Origin: FEB-25 sp963726315
Lineage (GTDB): Bacteria; Chloroflexota; Anaerolineae; Anaerolineales; UBA4823
Reading direction: 5' to 3'
Assembly (NCBI GenBank): GCA_963726315.1
Contig: CAVSBZ010000005.1
Coordinates: 1,612,001 to 1,676,000 of the forward strand
DNA: 64,000 nucleotides
Every line of letters begins with the position of its first letter. Position 1 is the first letter of the stretch. Both the position numbers and the translations under genes were made by a program. The notes beneath the pieces are model-generated. The model had not been told where the DNA came from and ran no database searches. It saw only the letters and a list, made by a program, of their open reading frames with translations. This document shows positions 1-9,294 of this stretch, in pieces.

Positions 1-1
1 G

Positions 2-970
2 AAAGTTACCAAACCAGAGGATCGGATCCGATTAGCTCGCCAGCTTGGGCTGGATAAACCTGTTTGTGTTCAGTATGTGTATTGGTTAATCGGTAATGAT
101 TGGACCAAACCGGTGGGTGAAATTCCCAAACCGAATGCCGGAATTTTTACACCAATCATTCAATGCCTGGATCCTCGAAATTATGTTGATGCTCCTTTTC
201 CTGGAACCAGAAAAGGTGTACTACGAGGCGATTGGGGGATTTCTTTGGTAAACCGCCAACCAGTAACTTTGGTAATTGGTCAACGATTATCGAATACTCT
301 CCTATTGATGGTGACGGCTGAGGTGATCATTATCGCATCGGCATTATTGATCGGGATTTACTCGGCATTACATCAATACACGGCGATGGATAATATCATT
401 ACCGCCACTACCTTTGTGTTGTATTCAATGCCGGTATTCTTTTTTGCCTTGTTGACCATATATATATTCTCGGTTAATTTCAGGAGATGGGGACTACCCT
501 ACCTGCCGGTAGCGGGCATGTTCGAACCCACTGCAGGGCAAACCCCACTGCAAGTTCTATGGCACATGGTATTACCAGTAGCAACGCTCTCATTTGGATT
601 TATTGCCGGGTATAGCCGCTATATCCGTAGTGCGATGCTGGAAACTTTAGGGCAGGATTATGTGCGAACGGCGAAGGCGAAGGGTTTGCCCCACCCGGAG
701 GTAATCTACATCCATGCCTTAAAAAACGCTGCCCTTCCCATTGTAACCCTTGTGGCGCTAGATTTACCATTTTTGTTGGGAGGAGCCATCGTCACTGAGC
801 GAATTTTTGGCTGGCCGGGGATGGGCCGACTATTCCTGGATCATGTAGAACGCTCTGATACAGCCGTGGTGATGGGCATCATGATGATGATCGCATTCGC
901 GGTGATTATTTTTCAAATCATCGCCGATGTGACCTACGCCTGGCTTGATCCACGGATCCGCTACAAATAA
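2..970 (+). CDS. Peptide-type ABC importer permease (DppB/OppB family), 5' end outside window
   Basis: Inner-membrane permease subunit of a peptide-type ABC importer that should pair with the next gene's product to form the channel. The frame is open from base 2, so the true start lies left of the window. The GTG at 77 is probably internal, because the residues before it (RLARQLGLDKP, then VQYVYW) already match the conserved DppB segment. About 322 residues are visible, with several hydrophobic spans. The cytoplasmic coupling (EAA-type) loop is near bases 655-735 (YVRTAKAKGLPHPEV). Nine bases separate it from the next permease, and the genes to 4003 form one operon. The solute-binding protein is not in view, so the substrate (peptide, nickel or oligosaccharide) cannot be told. 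Confidence 0.9.
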   Translation, partial: KVTKPEDRIRLARQLGLDKPVCVQYVYWLIGNDWTKPVGEIPKPNAGIFTPIIQCLDPRNYVDAPFPGTRKGVLRGDWGISLVNRQPVTLVIGQRLSNTLLLMVTAEVIIIASALLIGIYSALHQYTAMDNIITATTFVLYSMPVFFFALLTIYIFSVNFRRWGLPYLPVAGMFEPTAGQTPLQVLWHMVLPVATLSFGFIAGYSRYIRSAMLETLGQDYVRTAKAKGLPHPEVIYIHALKNAALPIVTLVALDLPFLLGGAIVTERIFGWPGMGRLFLDHVERSDTAVVMGIMMMIAFAVIIFQIIADVTYAWLDPRIRYK

Positions 971-979
971 CGGTTAACT

Positions 980-1942
980 ATGACAGAAGCCACCCTCGAA
1001 CAACCAAAACCTGGGATTCCAAGCCTGACTCCAGACGAGCTCGAAACCCCGCCATTAACTCTGAGACAGCTTACATGGCGACGTTTTCGCCGACACAAGA
1101 TGGCGATATTTGGTATTATTTCCTTACTCTTGATAATGATCTATGCGTTCTTTGGCTCTTTGATTTACAGTGAAGCATATGCCAATCACACAGAAACAGG
1201 CAATGCTTTGCAGTCACCTACAAGGGAACACCCTTTTGGAACTGATACGATTGGGCGTGATATCCTCGCCAGAACCATCTATGGTGGCCAGATATCCATC
1301 CTCATCGGATTAACCGCTATGTTCGTCGAAGTGATTTTTGGGGTCTCTGTTGGAGCTATGGCTGGCTATTTTGGTGGGAAGTTAGATAGTGTGTTAATGC
1401 GTATCACCGAGGCAATACTTGTCATTCCACAAATATTCCTTTTGTTGATTATGGCTCGTTATTTCTCATCAGCCATTCCTAACATCAAATTTCTCGGGCG
1501 TACATTCAGCGGGAGCGTTCTCGTAATTATTTTTGTTATTGGTATTACCAGCTGGCCGTACCTGGCGCGCCTCGTCAGGGCACAATTTCTGTCGACAAAA
1601 GAGAATGATTATATTTTGGCGGCACGGGCAACAGGCACTTCCACCAGAGATATTATCCTGCGACATATACTCCCCAACAGCTTCGCACCGATCATTGTTT
1701 CAGCCACACTCAGTGTAGCTGCAGCGATTACATTGGAAGCTTATATCAGCTTTCTGGGTCTGGGAGTGCGCCCGCCAACAGCAACCTGGGGTAATATGTT
1801 GGAAGGTGCTTACAACTATATTGATAAGGCCTGGTGGCTGTGGTTTTTCCCCGGGATGCTTATTGCCTTGATCGTATTAAGCATCAACTTCCTGGGTGAT
1901 GGTTTGCGGGATGCACTTGACCCGCACAGCCGGGCTGCATAA
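980..1942 (+). CDS. Peptide-type ABC importer permease (DppC/OppC family)
   Basis: Second permease of the importer, 320 residues, the usual DppC length. The N-terminus has a short cytoplasmic stretch (TLRQLTWRRFRRHKMAIFG) leading into TM1, as in OppC N-terminal domains. The segment HPFGTDTIGRDILAR is a DppC hallmark. The coupling loop is near residues 210-235 (ENDYILAARATGTSTRDIILRHILPN). The C-terminal GDGLRDALDP is the family's conserved end. It sits 9 bases after the first permease and 19 bases before the ATPase gene, consistent with co-translation. Family assignment is secure; the substrate is not. Confidence 0.93.
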   Translation: MTEATLEQPKPGIPSLTPDELETPPLTLRQLTWRRFRRHKMAIFGIISLLLIMIYAFFGSLIYSEAYANHTETGNALQSPTREHPFGTDTIGRDILARTIYGGQISILIGLTAMFVEVIFGVSVGAMAGYFGGKLDSVLMRITEAILVIPQIFLLLIMARYFSSAIPNIKFLGRTFSGSVLVIIFVIGITSWPYLARLVRAQFLSTKENDYILAARATGTSTRDIILRHILPNSFAPIIVSATLSVAAAITLEAYISFLGLGVRPPTATWGNMLEGAYNYIDKAWWLWFFPGMLIALIVLSINFLGDGLRDALDPHSRAA

Positions 1943-1961
1943 TTAATAAGGTATCCTAAGA

Positions 1962-2975
1962 ATGGATGTAAAAATCGCATCAGAATCACCGAGAATTTTA
2001 GAAGTAAACGATCTAAGAACTCGTTTTCACATCGCAGAAGGGACGGTGCATGCCGTAAACGGAGTTTCATTCCACCTTAACCAGGGTGAAACGATTGGTG
2101 TGGTAGGTGAGAGCGGTTGTGGAAAATCAGTGACGATGATGTCCATCATGAGATTAATTCCCATCCCACCGGGGGAAATTGCCGGTGGTCAGGCAATCTA
2201 TAACGGTACGGATCTATTGAAACTCGATGAACATGAGATGGAAGATATTCGGGGTAAGGATATTGCCATGGTTTTCCAGGATCCAATGACGGCATTCAAC
2301 CCAGTTCTATCCATCGGAAGACAACTCGGTGAACCGCTACGCATCCATCTTGGACTAAATAAAGAGGAAATCCAGCAGCGTTCAGTCGAACTTCTGGAAA
2401 AAGTAGGTATTCCCGAACCGGCTAGCCGGCTAAAGGATTACCCACACCAATTCTCGGGTGGGATGCGCCAACGGGCAATGATCGCGATGGCGCTTACATG
2501 TTCGCCATCGATTTTGATCGCGGATGAACCCACCACAGCGTTGGATGTCACAATCCAGGCACAGATTGTGGAGCTGGTCCTATCCATTCGCGCAGAAATG
2601 AATATGTCGGTAATCTGGATCACTCACGACCTGGGAGTTGTAGCAGAAATAGCTGAGCGTGTGCTGGTGATGTACGCTGGTCTTATCGTTGAAGAAGCTA
2701 CAAGAGATGATTTATATGAAGATCCCAGGCATCCTTATACCCAGGCATTACTAGAAGCATTGCCACGGGTGGACTTGCGGCGGGAAAAACGCTTAAAATC
2801 AATCCCTGGAGCCCCTCCCAACCTACTGGTTGAACCGAAAGGCTGCCCGTTTGCTGCTCGGTGTGAGTTTGCTTTCGATCATTGTCTGGTTGAGATGCCG
2901 CCGCTCATTCCGGTAGCGTCAAACCACCATCAGGCTGCCTGCTGGGTTGACCTGACCACCGGTAAGCCGCGATAA
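1962..2975 (+). CDS. Peptide-type ABC importer ATP-binding protein (DppD/OppD family)
   Basis: Cytoplasmic ATPase that drives the importer, 337 residues. Walker A GESGCGKS is at residues 49-56, the Q-loop Gln at about 106 (MVFQDPM), the signature FSGGMRQ at 164-170 and Walker B ILIADEP at 184-190. The C-terminal oligopeptide/dipeptide extension contains CPFAARCEFAFDHC; related Cys-rich tails in this family bind an iron-sulphur cluster in some members, which is not testable here. ATG start at 1962. DppD and the following DppF usually form a heterodimer, in line with their adjacency. Confidence 0.93.
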   Translation: MDVKIASESPRILEVNDLRTRFHIAEGTVHAVNGVSFHLNQGETIGVVGESGCGKSVTMMSIMRLIPIPPGEIAGGQAIYNGTDLLKLDEHEMEDIRGKDIAMVFQDPMTAFNPVLSIGRQLGEPLRIHLGLNKEEIQQRSVELLEKVGIPEPASRLKDYPHQFSGGMRQRAMIAMALTCSPSILIADEPTTALDVTIQAQIVELVLSIRAEMNMSVIWITHDLGVVAEIAERVLVMYAGLIVEEATRDDLYEDPRHPYTQALLEALPRVDLRREKRLKSIPGAPPNLLVEPKGCPFAARCEFAFDHCLVEMPPLIPVASNHHQAACWVDLTTGKPR

Positions 2976-2992
2976 TATTCAGGAGACCAAAT

Positions 2993-4003
2993 TTGACATT
3001 GCCGTCACCTACTCCCGTTGAAGTTAACCAACCGCTGATTCAAGTCCGCGAGCTGAAAAAACATTTTCCAATCCGCCAGGGGCTGATCATCGAAAAAGAA
3101 ATCGGCTCAGTCAAGGCAGTGGACGGTATTACCTTCGATATTCTACGCGGAGAGACGTTGGGACTGGTGGGTGAGAGCGGTTGTGGAAAAACAACAGCCG
3201 GAAGGACTATCCTGGGGCTTTACCCGATCACTGCTGGTTCGGTCGTAATATCTGGCATATCCTTACAAAATGCATCAAAAGAACATATACGGCTCCTACG
3301 CCGAAAAGCGCAGATGATCTTTCAAGATCCATATGCATCACTCAATCCACGCTGGACGGTAAGTGCGATTATTGGTGAGCCATTACACGTACACAAGTTG
3401 TTACCCAATGAAAAAGCTAGAGATGAACGAGTTCATGAACTGATGTTAAAGGTGGGTCTGAGCCCTCGGCTGATCAATCGTTTTCCGCATGAATTCTCAG
3501 GGGGTCAGCGGCAACGAATCGGCGTAGCCCGTGCTTTAGCGTGCAGCCCTGAATTCATCGTTTGTGATGAACCAATCTCTGCCCTGGACGTCTCCATACA
3601 GGCGCAAGTGGTTAATTTACTAGAAGAGCTACAAGACGAATTTACCCTGACATACTTGTTTATCGCCCACGACTTGAGTATGGTGAGGCATATATGTGAC
3701 CGTGTCGCAGTAATGTATCTGGGTATTATTGTTGAATTAGCCGAGCGTAATGAACTATATGAGAATCCGTTGCACCCATATACCCAGGCATTGTTATCAT
3801 CTGTTCCTATCCCAGACCCAAAGCGTGATCGACAACGCCATCGTATCATCTTAAAAGGTGAGATTCCCAGCCCGATCAACCCTCCCAGTGGGTGTAGGTT
3901 CCATCCGCGCTGCTCAATAGCCATAGATAGATGCAGCGTGGATGTGCCTGAATGGCGCGAATCTAATCCAGGACATTGGGTTGCGTGCCATTTAGCACCC
4001 TAG
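2993..4003 (+). CDS. Peptide-type ABC importer ATP-binding protein (DppF/OppF family)
   Basis: Second ATPase of the importer, 336 residues. Walker A GESGCGKT is at 60-67, followed by MIFQDPYASLNPRW (Q-loop, typical DppF), signature FSGGQRQR, Walker B FIVCDEP and the H-loop IAHDLSM. The C-terminal extension with CRFHPRCSIAIDRC is present. The start is TTG at 2993, chosen because AGGAG at 2981-2985 lies seven bases upstream and no ATG is better placed. It is the last gene of the operon; a hairpin terminator lies about 390 bases downstream. Confidence 0.92.
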   Translation: MTLPSPTPVEVNQPLIQVRELKKHFPIRQGLIIEKEIGSVKAVDGITFDILRGETLGLVGESGCGKTTAGRTILGLYPITAGSVVISGISLQNASKEHIRLLRRKAQMIFQDPYASLNPRWTVSAIIGEPLHVHKLLPNEKARDERVHELMLKVGLSPRLINRFPHEFSGGQRQRIGVARALACSPEFIVCDEPISALDVSIQAQVVNLLEELQDEFTLTYLFIAHDLSMVRHICDRVAVMYLGIIVELAERNELYENPLHPYTQALLSSVPIPDPKRDRQRHRIILKGEIPSPINPPSGCRFHPRCSIAIDRCSVDVPEWRESNPGHWVACHLAP

Positions 4004-4451
4004 AATTAAATACTCACTCTCAAATTGTTTTTACTATTAAAGTTGTTCCCTGTGAATAGATAAAATCGTAACTACTCATGTTGGTAATTACTCACCGATC
4101 GAAAAATAACCTCGACACATTCAAAATTTGAGGTGATAAATCCTCTTATCCAGATGCATAAAAAACAGAATACTCCCCCTCCCGCCTCCCCCACCACGCT
4201 CACAAAAACAGTTCGCTAGGCAACGAAAACAAAAAACCTGTTTTTAGGGGAGAAGTATTGAGGTATGAGCTGTTGAATGGTCGAGGTATTTTTACGATTC
4301 ATAAAATGATGGATTCCACAATAAGAAAATCCATCTTAAATTCATATAGAACTACTCAAAGTGGTGAATAGTTACCCTTAGTAAATAGATCTGCGGGGAG
4401 CCCGCAGTTTTGTTTATTAAGAGAGAATGCTGGTCTTGATTTGGAGTATTT
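4004..4451. other. Intergenic region between converging operons, with nested inverted repeats
   Basis: No convincing coding frame was seen in about 450 bases. A pyrimidine tract (about 4173-4193) opens a nested inverted repeat. The outer arms are AATACTCCCC at 4169-4178 and GGGGAG-aa-GTATT at 4247-4259; the inner arms are AAAAACAG at 4204-4211 and CTGTTTTT at 4238-4245. On the minus strand the tract is four close G-runs. Nothing here matches a riboswitch or small RNA that I recognise. A separate terminator lies at 4391-4415. Confidence 0.5.
4391..4415 (+). terminator. Rho-independent terminator of the ABC importer operon
   Basis: Perfect 7-bp GC-rich stem CTGCGGG / CCCGCAG with a 3-base loop (GAG), followed by TTTTGTTT on the plus strand. 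The minus-strand side lacks a good U-tract, so it best serves the plus-strand transcript, although it sits just past the stop of the converging gene at 4452. Confidence 0.8.
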
Positions 4452-5573
4452 CTATAGCTGCCTTTGGTACACCCGGTGGGTTTTATAAAAATCAATCCCC
4501 AAATCGCGCAGCTCACGCTGCATTTTCTCGTTCTCAACCCCTATCTGGACGATCTCAGCATCTTCGAAACCGCCTTCAGTAATACTTTTTTGCATCTCGC
4601 TGAAAAGTATTGCTGTGCCACCCAGGCCGCGGTATTCCTCCAGGATACCGGCGCCATTGATATTGACCCATTTTGTGCGGCGCATTTCTATCAACAAATC
4701 GATCCAACCAAAGGGGAATATTCGCCCGTGTGTCCGCTGGACTGCAGCAGAAATATCGGGGTAAGCAAATAAAAACCCGACCGGAGCTCCATCCTTCATG
4801 ATTACTTTGATCAAACGCGGATCGGCAAACCATAACAGCTGGTCAGCCATCGATTTAGCTTCCTCGTCCGTAATAGGCATATTATCAGATGTGCCTTCAA
4901 TCATCCCGTTGTACAGGTCCTTCAATTGGGTGACAAGCTGGCGCAAGTCACGGCGGGAATGGTAGCGGGCGATGGTTAACCCCCTCCGCTTCTGCACCAA
5001 TTCGGAGATATGATGAATCTTCTGAGGAAATTCCATCGATGCCGACAGATATCCGGAGACGATATCCCCATGAGGTAAAAAACCTGATGCTTCCACAAGT
5101 TCAGGATAATATGGGGGATTATATGGGATGCCGAATGCGGGGCGGTGCTCGAAACCTGATACCAGCATGCCTAATCCATCAAGGGACGAAAATCCATGTG
5201 GACCTAATATTTTTGACAAACCTGTCTCTTTTGCCCACTTAAAACCAGCATCGAATAAACCGTAAGACGCTTCGAGGTCATGGAAGCACTCGAATAAATA
5301 AAAGAAGGCGGACTGTTCGTGATTGAACTGGTTATAGTGCCGGTTATTTAAAACTGCCAACCGACCTATCGCGGAAGCATCAGCAGATAGAGCCAGAAAA
5401 AATGCTGCTTCGGAATGCTGATAATAAGGATTATGAAGCGTATCAAAAATTCGTTTCGTATCAGTGACAAGTGGAGGGACCCACTGAGGAATATCCTGGT
5501 AGATTTTATTGGGTAGATCAAGGAATTGCTGGGTTCGGTAGCGATCGGATGGACTGATTTGAAGGATTTTCAT
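4452..5573 (-). CDS. GNAT-fold N-acetyltransferase-like protein (YghO-like)
   Basis: Cytoplasmic protein of 373 residues resembling the YghO-like family of large GNAT-type acetyltransferases. Marks of the family are the N-terminal IPQWVPPL stretch, the central GPHGFSSLDGLGML segment followed by NPPYYPELVEASGF, and a C-terminal acetyl-CoA-binding-like turn (EEYRGLGGTAILFSEM, residues about 320-335). The family has no firmly known substrate, so no reaction is proposed. It lies 48 bases downstream of the PfkB kinase gene on the same strand and could be the last gene of that unit. Confidence 0.7.
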   Translation of the reverse strand: MKILQISPSDRYRTQQFLDLPNKIYQDIPQWVPPLVTDTKRIFDTLHNPYYQHSEAAFFLALSADASAIGRLAVLNNRHYNQFNHEQSAFFYLFECFHDLEASYGLFDAGFKWAKETGLSKILGPHGFSSLDGLGMLVSGFEHRPAFGIPYNPPYYPELVEASGFLPHGDIVSGYLSASMEFPQKIHHISELVQKRRGLTIARYHSRRDLRQLVTQLKDLYNGMIEGTSDNMPITDEEAKSMADQLLWFADPRLIKVIMKDGAPVGFLFAYPDISAAVQRTHGRIFPFGWIDLLIEMRRTKWVNINGAGILEEYRGLGGTAILFSEMQKSITEGGFEDAEIVQIGVENEKMQRELRDLGIDFYKTHRVYQRQL

Positions 5574-5621
5574 TATCGTGGTGGCAATCCTTACAATAAA
5601 ATTGTGTTGAAGATCGTATGC

Positions 5622-6554
5622 TTACAGTTTCTGATCATCCAGGTATTTCCTTACCTCATCGCGCGTGATCTTACAGGTTGTGCCGCCAATCACCGTGGTT
5701 GATAGCCCACCAACGATATTACCCCACTTGAGGCAGTTTTCGATAGTTTGCCCATCTAGCCACGCACAGAGGAAACCAGAGTTGAAATTATCACCGGCTC
5801 CAGTAGTATCGATAGGTTCGACTGCCATGGCAGGCACGTGGAAAAGATCATGGTTGGAATATGCCCACGAGCCGTTTGCGCCATCCTTTATCACCACGAG
5901 TGGACAGAGCCCTACCAAGTGCAAAATTGCCTGCTTAACATCCCGTTCACCGGTCAACGTCCTGGCTTCAAGAGCATTCGGCAAGAAGAGGTCACAACTG
6001 TGTATCGCTTTACGGATTGATTTACTCTGCCTGGAAGACCCAAAAATATCGCCGGCAGATGAGTTTCCATCCATCACCAGGATCATTTTTTTCGCACGGA
6101 TGATCTTGAGTCCTGGACCGAGAAAGCTTCCGGTATATAGACCCGGGACGAACAATAGCCTGGCAGTCGATTTAAACAAAGCAGACATGGCAGCAGGAAC
6201 CTGTGGTTCGGGGTCATAATATGTAATGAATGCCCGGTCAGCTGGATAGGAAGCGGCAGTGGTGATACGGCGATATGAACGGTCGTGGTGAACGAAAAGC
6301 GACTCGTCCAGACCTTCCTCCCGCGCGGATTTGAGGGCGAATTGACTATATTCGTCATTGCCAAAATCTGCTGCCCAGCCCACTTTTAACCCCAGCCTAT
6401 GCATGGAAATCGCTGAAATATATGCATCGCCGGGGGTCATTTGAAATCCGGTCGCAATAATATCTTTTCCCAGCTGGGGTAATTCAGGTAGACCCGAAAA
6501 AATGAGGTCCACAGAATAGCTGCCAACCACTATAACGTCAAAGTAGGACCCCAT
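5622..6554 (-). CDS. PfkB-family carbohydrate/nucleoside kinase
   Basis: Ribokinase-like ATP-dependent sugar or nucleoside kinase, 310 residues. The C-terminal PfkB signature DTTGAGDNFNSGF starts at residue 249, with the catalytic base at Asp255. The N-terminus DVIVVGSYSVDLIF is typical. The usual GGN element of the first signature is replaced here by TPGDAYISA (residues 40-48), so substrate specificity may differ from ribokinase or fructokinase. It starts one base after the stop of the GH4 gene, so the two are almost certainly co-translated. Phosphorylation of a sugar released or imported by this cluster is a reasonable inference. Confidence 0.88.
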   Translation of the reverse strand: MGSYFDVIVVGSYSVDLIFSGLPELPQLGKDIIATGFQMTPGDAYISAISMHRLGLKVGWAADFGNDEYSQFALKSAREEGLDESLFVHHDRSYRRITTAASYPADRAFITYYDPEPQVPAAMSALFKSTARLLFVPGLYTGSFLGPGLKIIRAKKMILVMDGNSSAGDIFGSSRQSKSIRKAIHSCDLFLPNALEARTLTGERDVKQAILHLVGLCPLVVIKDGANGSWAYSNHDLFHVPAMAVEPIDTTGAGDNFNSGFLCAWLDGQTIENCLKWGNIVGGLSTTVIGGTTCKITRDEVRKYLDDQKL

Positions 6555-7925
6555 CTAGGTTAGCTCAGGGAAATAGCCATGGTGACGAGTGATATATTCA
6601 TCCAGGATGGACCTGGCGATGGAATAATCGCGAATTAGCGGATGGATGGTGAGGGCAAGAAGAGCTTTATGATAGGAATTTTCTACAGCAGCTTCGATGG
6701 TAAGGTGTTCATATTCCTTGACCTGTTGGATTAATCCCATGCAGTGCAAGGGAACATCTGCGATCTCCATTGGCTGTATATGATCATAGCTGACAATAGC
6801 GGGCACTTCTACAACGTCCATGCTTTCCATGGAGGGGATGGCACCCTGATTGGCGATATTCAGGATTTGAATTACCGGTTTATCACCAAGCAAGGTAACG
6901 ATCAAGTCCAATGCAACCCCGGCATAGCCCTCAGCGATGATCGATGCGGAGATTTTTGGGTCAAGCGCAGATAGATCATGCTTTTTACCCGTCTCAGCTA
7001 CCATATAAGAGCGTGAGCGTTCATCCATATACGCTTGATAAGCTAACTGCAACCCTGCATCATCCTTTGCGATGAATTTATCCTTCAATTGGGCAAACAG
7101 CATTCGATTTTCCCGGGCAACTTGTTCACCGCGACTCTCGGAAGCATGAAGGATGTTTTTAACTGCCTGGATGGAGTGATAATAATAGTATAAGTATTCG
7201 TTCGGGATCATACCCAGGCTGAGGACTAAACCAGGGTCAAAAGGCAACCCAGGGACACCACCCGATAACTTGATCAGCTCAAGCAAGGCAGGCAGATGAT
7301 CCTGATCCTGGTAAATAACCTGCTTAATCCAGCCGAGATGGTTCAGACCAACATAATCCAGGAATACATCCTCCGGTTTTGCCCCGAGGAAGGCAGAGAT
7401 CAACCCATGCATGGTGGCGGGTCCATCGCAAATGCCGACCACCCTCTGCCAACCAGAATAACGGACCACAGCTTCGGTAAGCATACCGGAGGGATTGGCA
7501 AAGTTAATCAGCCAGGCGCGAGGGCAAATTTCCTGCATCAGGTTTACATACCCAAGCAGAACCGGGATGGAGCGAATACCCATCGCAAACCCACCCGGAC
7601 CGGTCGTCTCCTGTCCAAGAATTCCATGCTCCAGAGGCACACGCTCATCAATCACGCGTGATTCGATGCCTCCAACGCGGAAAGTGGTGATGACGAAATC
7701 GGCGTCTCTTAACGCCACTTCGGGATCGGTGGTGCGGGTAATTTGAAAGTGGGTGTTGGACGAGTTTTCAATTGGTGCGGTAAGAGCGCCGATCAATTCG
7801 AGACGTTCTCCATCGATATCCATTAAAGCGAGCTCGCTTAACCCAAGTAAATCCTGACGCTTTAGCATCGCCTGGACAATCAGCGGAGTGCGAACACCAC
7901 CAGCACCGATGATGGAAATCTTCAT
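6555..7925 (-). CDS. Glycoside hydrolase family 4 enzyme, probably 6-phospho-beta-glucosidase type
   Basis: GH4 enzyme of 456 residues. The family uses NAD+, a divalent metal and a redox elimination mechanism instead of two carboxylates. The N-terminal Rossmann motif is IIGAGGVRTP (5-14). Metal-site candidates are Cys166 (GICDGP) and His196 (GLNHLGW). GQETTGPGGF (104-113) resembles 6-phospho-beta-glucosidases rather than alpha-galactosidases. It sits one base after the MFS gene's end and one base before the PfkB gene. No phosphotransferase genes are in view, so a phosphorylated substrate would have to come from a kinase such as PfkB. The exact sugar is unknown. Confidence 0.85.
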   Translation of the reverse strand: MKISIIGAGGVRTPLIVQAMLKRQDLLGLSELALMDIDGERLELIGALTAPIENSSNTHFQITRTTDPEVALRDADFVITTFRVGGIESRVIDERVPLEHGILGQETTGPGGFAMGIRSIPVLLGYVNLMQEICPRAWLINFANPSGMLTEAVVRYSGWQRVVGICDGPATMHGLISAFLGAKPEDVFLDYVGLNHLGWIKQVIYQDQDHLPALLELIKLSGGVPGLPFDPGLVLSLGMIPNEYLYYYYHSIQAVKNILHASESRGEQVARENRMLFAQLKDKFIAKDDAGLQLAYQAYMDERSRSYMVAETGKKHDLSALDPKISASIIAEGYAGVALDLIVTLLGDKPVIQILNIANQGAIPSMESMDVVEVPAIVSYDHIQPMEIADVPLHCMGLIQQVKEYEHLTIEAAVENSYHKALLALTIHPLIRDYSIARSILDEYITRHHGYFPELT

Positions 7926-7926
7926 G

Positions 7927-9240
7927 CTAAGCTACCTCGGGAGGATTCGAATCATGTGCCAGTCGTTCGTGATCAGCGCGGTCAGACATTTGACCTCGCA
8001 ATGTGCCAATATCTCTTTTGATATATAAAGATGTTACAAAGAAAAAGATGGCACACAGCACCCAGGTGGAGGTACATATCCATAAGAAGGCGTCTTTCAA
8101 GGAGGTACGATCGCCAATCAGACCCGCAATTAACGGAGCGGACGCAGCGCCGAGCGATTCAATAAAATACTGAACAGACACGGCAGTGCTACGAACTTCA
8201 GGTAGTGTAATATCGTATACCGTTGAGACAACATTGGGTGAGGCGAAAGGCATGAAGAAGGCAGTGCAGGCGAGAAGAACGGTGAATAAGAGCACATTTT
8301 CATTGGGCACATTCAAGGTGAACCAAAGAAACACTGCACCCAAGAGGACTCCCACCATCGAAACATATAACCGACCACGTTTATCGCGCTTAAAGAAGTA
8401 ATCGCCAAGGGCACCACCGACGGGATAACCTATGGCGAGAATTATGACGGCGATAGCCATCACCATATATTGGGTCGTTTCGGAGAAACCACGCTCATCA
8501 GACAAATAATAAAAGATCCACAGTGTGATGGCATTCCAGGGGAAGACACCAAAGAACCCTTGAATAAAGAGTAACCGCAAGCTCGGTTTCTTGAACAACG
8601 CTTTTGCTGTTTCCCAATTGAACTCGTAATGCCCCTGAATGTCAATTTCTTCCATCTCGGGTTCACTCTGACCGCGGGGTACATCTTTTACACCGAAGAA
8701 AATTACCACAGCCATGACGATGCCCAGCGATCCGGTAAAATAAAATACGCCTCTCCAACCGATCGCACCGGCGAGGAACAGACCCAGCAACATCCCGATG
8801 AGATATCCCAGCGGCTGGGTAAACTGAAGAACGCCATAAACAATCCCCCTAAGTTTAGGTCCGAAGTAATCTGATACGAGGCTGAAGAGACCCGGGTAGC
8901 TCGAGTCATCAATCCCGGTAGATGACCGGGTGACTAAGAATGCCGGGTAGGTTCGGGCAAGGGCATTAAGCCAGGTGGTTGACCCCCATATAAATGAAGC
9001 GAGGGCGATTAGTTTTGGGCGAGAAAATCGGTCAGATAGATAACCCCAGAAGAGGTAAAAAACTGCCCCGACAACCAATGCACCCGTGGAAACAAGGCCC
9101 ATCTGGGTCTTGGTGATTTGAAAATCCTTCATTATATTATCGGTCAGCGGACCGATTAGGAGCTTATCAGCTTGATGGAGCAGGATAAAGACAAAAAAAA
9201 TGACAAGGACTAACCAACGATAACGTGAAGATGATTTCAT
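7927..9240 (-). CDS. MFS transporter, probable carbohydrate or organic-anion permease
   Basis: Major facilitator superfamily protein, 437 residues, with about twelve hydrophobic spans. Residues about 20-55 carry LLHQADKLLIGPLTDNI, followed by the loop 2-3 motif GYLSDRFSRPK, which resembles the sugar-phosphate/anion-cation symporter side of the superfamily. A central cytoplasmic loop (about 190-215) is acidic. The C-terminal tail is polar. It ends one base before the GH4 gene, so uptake of the sugar processed by GH4 and PfkB is the likely role (inference). ATG start at 9240. Confidence 0.82.
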   Translation of the reverse strand: MKSSSRYRWLVLVIFFVFILLHQADKLLIGPLTDNIMKDFQITKTQMGLVSTGALVVGAVFYLFWGYLSDRFSRPKLIALASFIWGSTTWLNALARTYPAFLVTRSSTGIDDSSYPGLFSLVSDYFGPKLRGIVYGVLQFTQPLGYLIGMLLGLFLAGAIGWRGVFYFTGSLGIVMAVVIFFGVKDVPRGQSEPEMEEIDIQGHYEFNWETAKALFKKPSLRLLFIQGFFGVFPWNAITLWIFYYLSDERGFSETTQYMVMAIAVIILAIGYPVGGALGDYFFKRDKRGRLYVSMVGVLLGAVFLWFTLNVPNENVLLFTVLLACTAFFMPFASPNVVSTVYDITLPEVRSTAVSVQYFIESLGAASAPLIAGLIGDRTSLKDAFLWICTSTWVLCAIFFFVTSLYIKRDIGTLRGQMSDRADHERLAHDSNPPEVA

Positions 9241-9294
9241 AATTCAACCTCACTGGTAGTTAGGATAATTCTGCAATTTTACACTAATTGCTGA

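Noticed and set aside
77..970. GTG at 77 as the start of the first permease
   Set aside because: The frame is open to the left edge and the residues before 77 match conserved DppB sequence.
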